Position numbers and translations under genes: made by a program. This document shows, piece after piece, positions 1 through 3,064 of a DNA stretch of 7,021 bases. This DNA is from Clostridia bacterium. GTDB lineage: Bacteria; Bacillota_A; Clostridia; Christensenellales; Aristaeellaceae. The notes beneath the pieces were generated by a model. The model was given only the letters and a program-made list of their open reading frames with translations, ran no database searches and had not been told where the DNA came from. Each line of letters starts with the position of its first letter. The first letter of the stretch is position 1. Location of the stretch: assembly GCA_900754775.1 (NCBI GenBank), contig CAAEDZ010000278.1, positions 1 to 7,021 of the forward strand. The letters run 5' to 3'.

Positions 1-177
1 AAAGTCCTCGATGTCCTTCTGCGAGGGCGTCGCCTCCCCCTGCTTGAACAGGAAGTGCATAAGCCGCATCTGCGAAAAGGTCATGCCCGAGGCCTTGAGG
101 TTGTTGTTCGCCCGCCGGTCCATGTTGCTGTGGATGCGCGCGAGCAGGTAGCCGATCGGTTCTCCCTCCATCGCCAC
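1..177 (-). CDS. MarR-family transcriptional regulator, N-terminal part (runs off left edge)
   Basis: Fifty-nine codons are present and the frame is open at the window edge. The encoded protein starts MAMEGEPIGYLLARIHSNMD and continues with SGMTFSQMRLMHFLF, then GEATPSQKDIEDF. This is the usual N-terminus of MarR regulators: a dimerisation helix, the 'lt..q...L..l' helix, and the start of the winged helix-turn-helix ('tq.dia'). I chose the GTG start at 177 because GGGAGG lies 7 nt upstream; the ATG at 171 (two codons in) would be 13 nt away. MarR proteins bind palindromic operators as dimers and usually repress their own gene and a neighbouring transporter or stress gene, with a small ligand releasing DNA. 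A consensus promoter and two palindromes lie directly upstream, so autorepression is likely. The ligand and the downstream target lie outside the window. The family call is firm, the specificity is unknown. Confidence 0.85.
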   Translation of the reverse strand, partial: MAMEGEPIGYLLARIHSNMDRRANNNLKASGMTFSQMRLMHFLFKQGEATPSQKDIEDF

Positions 178-200
178 AGTCTTACCTCCCCGAAAAATAT

Positions 201-226
201 GTAGCATGCTACACGTAGCACGCTAC
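201..226. promoter_or_regulatory. Tandem palindromic operators, probably for the MarR regulator
   Basis: GTAGCATGCTAC (201-212) is a perfect 12-bp palindrome. GTAGCACGCTAC (215-226) is a second copy with one mismatched pair, 14 bp further along. An outer inverted repeat, ATATGTAGC (197-205) and GCTACATAT (222-230), frames both. The pair lies between the -10 box and the ribosome site of the MarR gene, over the expected transcription start. Binding there would block initiation. That the MarR protein binds here is inferred from position and symmetry. Confidence 0.75.
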
Positions 227-228
227 AT

Positions 229-257
229 ATTATATCGGCAAAACGGGTTTTCGTCAA
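229..257 (-). promoter_or_regulatory. Promoter of the MarR gene
   Basis: On the minus strand TTGACG (257-252) and TATAAT (234-229) are separated by exactly 17 bp, a near-perfect housekeeping promoter. Initiation is expected near 222, inside the operator pair. The leader is about 45 nt, ending in GGGAGG before the GTG start. Confidence 0.85.
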
Positions 258-312
258 GGAGAGTCCGCGAAACTTCACGCGGGTTTTGCATAGCTTACAT
301 TCGTGGCGAAAG

Positions 313-681
313 TCAGGCAAAGAGGAGCTGAACGAAACCTTTGAGGGCGGGCGCGGCCTCTGCGGCGAAGAACGCCGCCAGCAGCGCGCAGAGCGCGGCC
401 ACGGGAAAGAGCAGGAGGCGCTCCCACCAGCGCATGTCGCGGCGACAAAGGCAGCGGATCAGTTGGGCGGCGAGCAGGGCGACGAGCGCGGCCAGCACCG
501 CCTCGCTGAGGCCGTCCGATGCCCACGAGGGCAGGGGTTGGCCGCTGATGTTCTGACAGATGGTGTGGAGGGTGGAAGAGAGGAGCAGATAGACGAGGAC
601 AAAGTACACGGCCCGCCGCAGCCAGCGCTGCCCGGGGTGTTTTTCAAGGTAACGGCGCGAAGCCGCGGAAAAGCCGAGCAA
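313..681 (-). CDS. Three-helix membrane protein, C-terminal part of a frameshifted gene
   Basis: The reading frame gives 122 residues from a TTG with no ribosome site before it. Three hydrophobic segments are visible: about residues 24-41, 58-75 (an Ala/Leu helix) and 88-106 (after WWERLLLF). Basic residues before the first and third (RRYLEKHPGQRWLRR, RRDMRWWER) suggest an N-in topology. The part before residue 12 overlaps the preceding ORF, which has a strong ribosome site but stops at 644 in another frame. The two together look like one protein of about 165 residues with a soluble charged N-terminus. I do not recognise the family and assign no function. The downstream space of about 55 bp holds only a weak hairpin (265-282) before the MarR promoter. 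Confidence 0.55.
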   Translation of the reverse strand: MLGFSAASRRYLEKHPGQRWLRRAVYFVLVYLLLSSTLHTICQNISGQPLPSWASDGLSEAVLAALVALLAAQLIRCLCRRDMRWWERLLLFPVAALCALLAAFFAAEAAPALKGFVQLLFA

Positions 682-817
682 GCAGCGCGAGACGGCGGGC
701 GCGATGGCGGAATGTGTCGATCGGCCCGGGAAGTTCGCCCTCCGGCTCGTCGCCCGTCAAGGCGTTTCGCCCCTCGAACAGGTCGCGGTCGTTCACCGGG
801 CGAGGGTCGTCGCGCAT
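644..817 (-). CDS. N-terminal part of the same frameshifted membrane protein gene
   Basis: The ATG at 817 is preceded by AGGAGG with 8 nt spacing, the best ribosome site in this region. A GTG three codons upstream lies inside that site and is a poor start. The frame encodes 57 residues, acidic and charged first (MRDDPRPVNDRDLFEGRN), then basic (DTFRHRARRLALLARLF), and stops with CCT TGA at 644. The next frame, open back to a TGA at 759-757, carries on with the membrane part (SRRYLEKHPGQRW and onward). A +1 shift anywhere between about 757 and 644 joins them. This may be a sequencing error, a decaying gene, or programmed shifting at the CCU-UGA stop. I see no convincing promoter upstream. Confidence 0.5.
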   Translation of the reverse strand: MRDDPRPVNDRDLFEGRNALTGDEPEGELPGPIDTFRHRARRLALLARLFRGFAPLP

Positions 818-839
818 GAAGGTCACCTCCTGATAGGGG

Positions 840-868
840 TTGCATTTGGCGTGGCGTTGTGGTAAAAT
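840..868 (+). promoter_or_regulatory. Plus-strand promoter for an antisense RNA
   Basis: TTGCAT (840-845) and TAAAAT (863-868) have 17-bp spacing. No plus-strand protein gene follows. The promoter points into the 3' end of the toxin transcription unit, as antitoxin RNA promoters do in convergent type I toxin-antitoxin loci. Confidence 0.6.
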
Positions 869-912
869 AGAAGCAGGAAGGGATGGCGCTTGTGGAATGG
901 CTCCTCCCCTCC
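863..912 (-). terminator. Candidate 3' end of the toxin mRNA
   Basis: On the minus strand GGAGGGGA (912-905) can pair with TCCCTTCC (883-876), 8 bp with one G-U, followed after 3 nt by the U-rich TTCTATTTT. The same 3' block (892-873) can instead pair with the 5' UTR, so terminator hairpin and 5'-3' pairing exclude each other. Confidence 0.4.
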
Positions 913-924
913 ATAGAAGAGTGA

Positions 925-958
925 TGAGCCGCTATCCTGTGCGCTGGATGGCGGCTCA
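925..958 (-). terminator. Strong hairpin just after the toxin stop codon
   Basis: TGAGCCGC (925-932) pairs with GCGGCTCA (951-958). After one mismatch, ATCC (934-937) pairs with GGAT (946-949), with an 8-nt loop. On the minus strand it begins 5 nt after the TAA and is followed only by a mixed TCACTCTTCT, so it may be a weak terminator or a 3' stability element. Confidence 0.45.
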
Positions 959-962
959 GCGG

Positions 963-1125
963 TTACTTGTCATTCTTGGAAAAGCTGATCGCAGCCAATA
1001 CAAGCATGAACATCGCAATGACCAACGAAAGCAATTCGTAGAAGGTCGCAGACCCGGAGGGTCTGCGAGTCGCTTGGCGACTGATCTTGACGGTCTTCGC
1101 AAGACCGGCAAGATCACCTTGTCAT
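963..1125 (-). pseudogene. Holin-like type I toxin peptide, frame split by a 79-nt insert (pseudogene or recoded gene)
   Basis: From about 1040 the minus strand encodes YELLSLVIAMFMLVL, then AAISFSKNDK and a TAA at 965-963. This is the pattern of the small 'putative holin-like toxin' peptides of Firmicutes: a short YE.L start, one hydrophobic helix, and a charged Lys-rich end. The natural start is the ATG at 1125, 8 nt after AAAGGAGG. Reading from it gives only Met-Thr-Arg-stop, because a structured block (1042-1120) lies between start codon and peptide. The peptide frame has no ATG, GTG or TTG of its own ahead of the TAC-GAA codons. Removing the 79 nt gives ATG ACC TAC GAA TTG, M-T-Y-E-L and onward, 27 residues in frame. 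The peptide would insert in the cytoplasmic membrane and, if made in excess, depolarise it. The well-preserved regulatory parts suggest recent interruption or active recoding. Confidence 0.6.
1042..1120 (-). repeat. 79-nt perfect four-way-junction element inside the toxin start region
   Basis: The closing stem AAGGT/ACCTT (1042-1046 with 1116-1120) encloses three hairpins with no linker between them. Hairpin 1047-1067 has a 9-bp stem (CGCAGACCC / GGGTCTGCG) and a 3-nt loop. Hairpin 1068-1082 has a 6-bp stem (AGTCGC / GCGACT) and a 3-nt loop. Hairpin 1083-1115 has 7 bp, one mismatch, 7 bp (GATCTTG, CGGTCTT / AAGACCG, CAAGATC) and a 3-nt loop. Every base is in a stem, a triloop or the single mismatch. 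The length is 1 mod 3, so the block shifts the frame. It may be a small mobile palindromic element with AAGGT/ACCTT as terminal inverted repeat, or an RNA signal. Confidence 0.75.
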
Positions 1126-1133
1126 TACGTCCA

Positions 1134-1164
1134 CCTCCTTTGTACAGGATGTACGAAAAGGAGG
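1134..1164 (-). promoter_or_regulatory. Hairpin sequestering the toxin Shine-Dalgarno sequence
   Basis: On the minus strand CCTCCTTT (1164-1157) is fully complementary to AAAGGAGG (1141-1134), the toxin ribosome site. Inside it, after a 2-nt bulge, GTACA (1154-1150) pairs with TGTAC (1146-1142) around a 3-nt loop. Thirteen base pairs bury the entire site, so the folded mRNA should not be translated. An upstream anti-Shine-Dalgarno segment of this kind is known in type I toxin mRNAs. Confidence 0.75.
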
Positions 1165-1172
1165 CGAGAAGC

Positions 1173-1234
1173 CAAGCGCCATCTCGCAGCCCTGCCTTGC
1201 GGCAAAGCCGCCCTTCCTGCCGGGGGAGACCCCC
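1173..1234 (-). promoter_or_regulatory. Structured toxin 5' UTR with segments complementary to the mRNA 3' end
   Basis: The expected 5' end begins with GGGGG/CCCCC around a 3-nt loop (1222-1234), a cap-like stabilising hairpin. A second hairpin is GCGGC/GCCGC (1199-1211). Two segments, 1211-1220 and 1173-1183, are perfectly complementary to the adjoining blocks 873-882 and 882-892 near the 3' end, 10 and 11 bp. The 5' and 3' ends can therefore clamp together. Confidence 0.6.
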
Positions 1235-1240
1235 ACGGTC

Positions 1241-1270
1241 ATTTTAACATGCGCAAGACTATATTGTCAA
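1241..1270 (-). promoter_or_regulatory. Toxin promoter
   Basis: On the minus strand TTGACA (1270-1265), an 18-bp spacer, then TAAAAT (1246-1241); reading the -10 as TTAAAA gives 17 bp. Initiation is expected near 1234, exactly at the base of the first 5' UTR hairpin. The leader to the ATG at 1125 is about 110 nt. Confidence 0.75.
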
Positions 1271-1300
1271 CGGCGACCGCCCTGCGGCGGCCGCCGTTTT
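1269..1300 (+). terminator. Intrinsic terminator of the antisense RNA
   Basis: On the plus strand AACGGCG (1269-1275) pairs with CGCCGTT (1292-1298). After an A/C mismatch, CCGCC (1277-1281) pairs with GGCGG (1286-1290) around a CTGC loop. The run TTTT ends at 1300. It overlaps the -35 box of the toxin promoter by two bases, so the antisense unit and the toxin unit share boundaries. Confidence 0.6.
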
Positions 1301-1503
1301 GTCTGCCGGAGCGGGCAAAACATCGCAAAAGCGCACGGAAACCGGCGCTTCGGGCGCCTGTATCGCTCGGGAGGAGGCGGGAAACGGGCACAGCGGCGAA
1401 AGTTGTCGCTTTGCGAGCAAAGCCGTCAGGGGCATTGCAAGAGACAGGACCGTCGGCCTCTGCCAAGGGGACGGTTTCGCGCGGCGGCCGCCGTTTTTCG
1501 CCC
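1301..1503. other. Non-coding spacer between toxin locus and mnmM
   Basis: I see no gene here. The 17-nt GCGGCGGCCGCCGTTTT occurs at 1284-1300 and again at 1481-1497; its core CGGCGGCCGCCG is self-complementary. A minor hairpin GGCGC/GCGCC sits near 1343-1357. The candidate mnmM terminator is listed separately. Confidence 0.5.
1449..1475 (-). terminator. Candidate terminator of the mnmM unit
   Basis: ACCGTC (1475-1470 on the minus strand) pairs with GACGGT (1454-1449). An inner CCT/AGG pairing may extend it. Only a mixed CCTGTCTCTTGC follows, so this is a weak candidate, about 30 nt after the mnmM stop. Confidence 0.35.
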
Positions 1504-2070
1504 TTACGGCCTGCGGCGCACGGCCAGCAGCTCCGGGGGGCTGTTTTTCTGGTTCATGTAGCGCTGGTGCAGCACGTCCAGCGTTCCCGGCAGGGCGGCG
1601 GCCCATGCGAGCAGCGCCTCGCGCTCACGCGCGCCCTCCTCGTGGCCGGGATAGATGCAGATGGTCAGCACGCCGCCGGGGGCGAGCAGCTCCACCGCCT
1701 GCGAGACGGCGGCGAGCGTCGTTTCCACGCATGTAGTCACGGCGTGCTGCGCGCCCGGCAGCCAGCCGAGGTTGAAGACGATGGCGTCCGCGCCCGGCGG
1801 CGCCAGTTCCGCCATGCGCTCGTGGCCGGCGCAAAAGAGCGTGGCGCGGGAAAGCAGCCCCCGGTCGGCGAGGCGCTGGCGCGTGCGCTCCACGGCCTCT
1901 TTTTGCACGTCGAAGCCGAAAACATGCCCCGTCTCGCCCACCAGCGCGCAGAGGCGCTCGGCGTCGTGACCGTTGCCGAGGGTGGCGTCGATGGCCGTGG
2001 AGCCTTCGTGCAGGGCGTCGAGTATAAAGCGCTCCGCCCAGCGGCGGGCGCTGCCGAAATCTGAGGACAT
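1504..2070 (-). CDS. mnmM: tRNA (mnm5s2U34) methyltransferase MnmM (YtqB family, class I SAM-dependent)
   Basis: The 188-residue protein matches the length of YtqB-type methyltransferases (about 190). Residues 27-36 (IDATLGNGHD) are the SAM-binding motif I in the wording specific to this family, and GFD at 52-54 ends strand 2 with the ribose-binding acid. FNLGWLPG at 99-106 is the family's motif IV, followed by TT at 112-113. LLAPGGVLTI marks strand 5, and NQKNSPPELL at 173-182 is the family C-terminal signature. YtqB of Bacillus was shown to be MnmM, which methylates 5-aminomethyl-(2-thio)uridine at tRNA wobble position 34 to mnm5, the job done by the MnmC methylase domain in enterobacteria. 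The ATG at 2070 is chosen because AAAGGAG lies 8 nt upstream and the family motif follows at the right distance; longer N-terminal readings run through the upstream gene. It follows that gene by 32 bp, so they are probably co-transcribed. Confidence 0.88.
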   Translation of the reverse strand: MSSDFGSARRWAERFILDALHEGSTAIDATLGNGHDAERLCALVGETGHVFGFDVQKEAVERTRQRLADRGLLSRATLFCAGHERMAELAPPGADAIVFNLGWLPGAQHAVTTCVETTLAAVSQAVELLAPGGVLTICIYPGHEEGAREREALLAWAAALPGTLDVLHQRYMNQKNSPPELLAVRRRP

Positions 2071-2102
2071 AGTGCTTGCTCCTTTCCGCAAAGGCCGCGC
2101 GC

Positions 2103-2684
2103 TCACTTGCCCAGCGCGTGCAGCAGGGCGAGCAGCAGCGCCGCCCCAACGCCCACGGCGAGGGCGACGTTCCAGCCGTTTGCCGCCAAAGTGCCGCGCC
2201 GGGGCTGTTTCCCGGCCCCGGCATCCGTCGCGGAGGGCGGGCCGAAACAGATGGAGATGGATTCCGTCAGCACAAAGCGGCCGTCCAGTATGTGGCGGAC
2301 GCGCAGGGACGGCATCTCCCATGTATATTCCCTCCAGGAATGGGAAGGGCCTCCAAACTGCTGGGCAAAGGGCGCTTTGCCGCGCTGCCCCAGCAAGTTC
2401 TCCAGACGGGCCTGCAGCGTGGAAAACGCCCGTTCGGCCTCCTCAGGGCCCGTGCGGGCCGCGATGCCCACTTCGGACAGCGCCCCATCGCGGAAGCCCA
2501 GCCCCACATCGCAGGGCAGGGGCGCGCCCAACATCTGCGAACGCAGCAGGAGCCGCCCCGCCTCCCCCGCCTCGACGGGGACGGCGCGCTCGCGCAGCAG
2601 CACCTCGACCTGCGGACGCGGGCTTCCCCAAGGGAGAAAGCATTGGTAACTGTCCAGACAGACGCCTTCGAGCAAGTTCCGCAC
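2103..2684 (-). CDS. Tail-anchored membrane protein of unknown function
   Basis: The 193-residue protein starts at GTG 2684, 6 nt after the run GGGGGAGGGG. A TTG at 2717 would lie inside the promoter, so it is rejected. Residues 1-165 look soluble and mixed alpha/beta, with segments such as LPCDVGLGFRDGALSEVGI, a helix around PEEAERAFSTLQARLENLL, and HSWREYTWEM. A Gly/Ala/Pro-rich linker (about 150-168) leads to one C-terminal hydrophobic helix, residues 171-191 (WNVALAVGVGAALLLALL), with only GK after it. That gives a cytoplasmic domain held to the membrane by its tail. I do not recognise the family. It is first gene of a unit with mnmM and has a strong promoter of its own. A link to tRNA modification cannot be claimed from this alone. 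Confidence 0.75.
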   Translation of the reverse strand: MRNLLEGVCLDSYQCFLPWGSPRPQVEVLLRERAVPVEAGEAGRLLLRSQMLGAPLPCDVGLGFRDGALSEVGIAARTGPEEAERAFSTLQARLENLLGQRGKAPFAQQFGGPSHSWREYTWEMPSLRVRHILDGRFVLTESISICFGPPSATDAGAGKQPRRGTLAANGWNVALAVGVGAALLLALLHALGK

Positions 2685-2716
2685 TGTCTTCCCCTCCCCC
2701 GCACGCCATTTGCACA

Positions 2717-2745
2717 ATCATAGCACGCCCGCGCTGCGGTGTCAA
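2717..2745 (-). promoter_or_regulatory. Promoter of the tail-anchored protein / mnmM unit
   Basis: On the minus strand TTGACA (2745-2740), exactly 17 bp, then TATGAT (2722-2717). Initiation near 2710 leaves a leader of about 25 nt containing the G-rich ribosome site before GTG 2684. Confidence 0.85.
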
Positions 2746-2807
2746 CGCCGTTCGCCTGCCAACTTTCCGGCGCGCCGTCCTGTCCCCGGCAAGTGGGGCA
2801 AGCGCGC

Positions 2808-2845
2808 AAAAAACGGCCCGCCGTGGCTTGCCATGACGGGCCGTT
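2808..2845 (-). terminator. Intrinsic terminator of the mgl operon
   Basis: On the minus strand AACGGCCCG (2845-2837) pairs perfectly with CGGGCCGTT (2820-2812). An inner TGGC/GCCA extends the stem, and six T residues end it (2813-2808). It starts 9 nt after the TAG of the 69-residue gene, so that gene is the last of the operon. Confidence 0.9.
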
Positions 2846-2854
2846 GGCCGTTGC

Positions 2855-3064
2855 CTATTGCCAGAGGATACCCACGATCAGCGCGACGACGATCAGCGCC
2901 GCGACCACGCCGACGAAGATGTCCATGGCCTTGACCGATACGCGCGCCTTGATCTTGTCGTAGAGGCGTATCTTGGCCTTTTGCAGTGTATCCGGGCCTT
3001 TTTCCGCGCGCTGGCTTTGCTCGTACTGCGCTTCCAGATCGCGGCGGTTTCTCAGGTCGCTCAT
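2855..3064 (-). CDS. Small single-helix membrane protein translationally coupled to mglC
   Basis: The 69-residue protein has a charged, helical N-terminal half (RNRRDLEAQYEQSQRAEKG, then TLQKAKIRLYDKIKARVSVK) and one C-terminal membrane helix at about residues 47-68 (MDIFVGVVAALIVVALIVG). Its ATG at 3064-3062 overlaps the mglC stop in TAATG, sharing one base, so it is translated by ribosomes finishing mglC. The intrinsic terminator follows directly. No enzyme motif is present. The basic amphipathic stretch just before the helix suggests the N-terminus lies in the cytoplasm, at the side where MglA docks. An accessory subunit of the transporter is a reasonable inference, not shown. The orthodox mgl operon (mglBAC) has no such gene. 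Confidence 0.8.
   Translation of the reverse strand: MSDLRNRRDLEAQYEQSQRAEKGPDTLQKAKIRLYDKIKARVSVKAMDIFVGVVAALIVVALIVGILWQ

Larger units (their letters stand above)
875..1300 (+). ncRNA. Putative antisense antitoxin RNA
   Basis: The expected start is about 7 nt after the -10 box at 863-868. The first good intrinsic terminator on this strand is the GC hairpin at 1269-1300. The RNA would be complementary to the whole toxin mRNA (about 1234 down to 870). It has no convincing coding frame. Its hairpin at 925-958 and the four-way junction at 1042-1120 could present loops for initial pairing with the mRNA. The role as antitoxin is inferred from layout only; a shorter RNA ending at an internal hairpin is possible. 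Confidence 0.45.

Noticed and set aside
265..287. Plus-strand terminator CCGCG/CGCGG followed by TTTT
   Set aside because: The stem is only 5 bp and no plus-strand gene or promoter lies upstream, so it is too weak to call.
286..819. 177-codon open frame on the plus strand
   Set aside because: It is antisense to the three-helix membrane protein; it is Arg/Ala/Gly rich, with no ribosome site and no recognisable motif.
1042..1115. CRISPR-like array of short palindromic units
   Set aside because: The three hairpins differ in sequence and length and have no spacers, so there is no repeat-spacer pattern.
1042..1120. tRNA or tRNA-like gene, because of the cloverleaf shape
   Set aside because: All loops are 3 nt; there is no 7-nt anticodon loop, no T-loop consensus, no CCA end and no D-arm bases.
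2071..2322. Longer N-terminus for MnmM reaching into the upstream gene
   Set aside because: It would overlap the tail-anchored protein gene, which has its own promoter and ribosome site. ATG 2070 has a good ribosome site and gives the family length.
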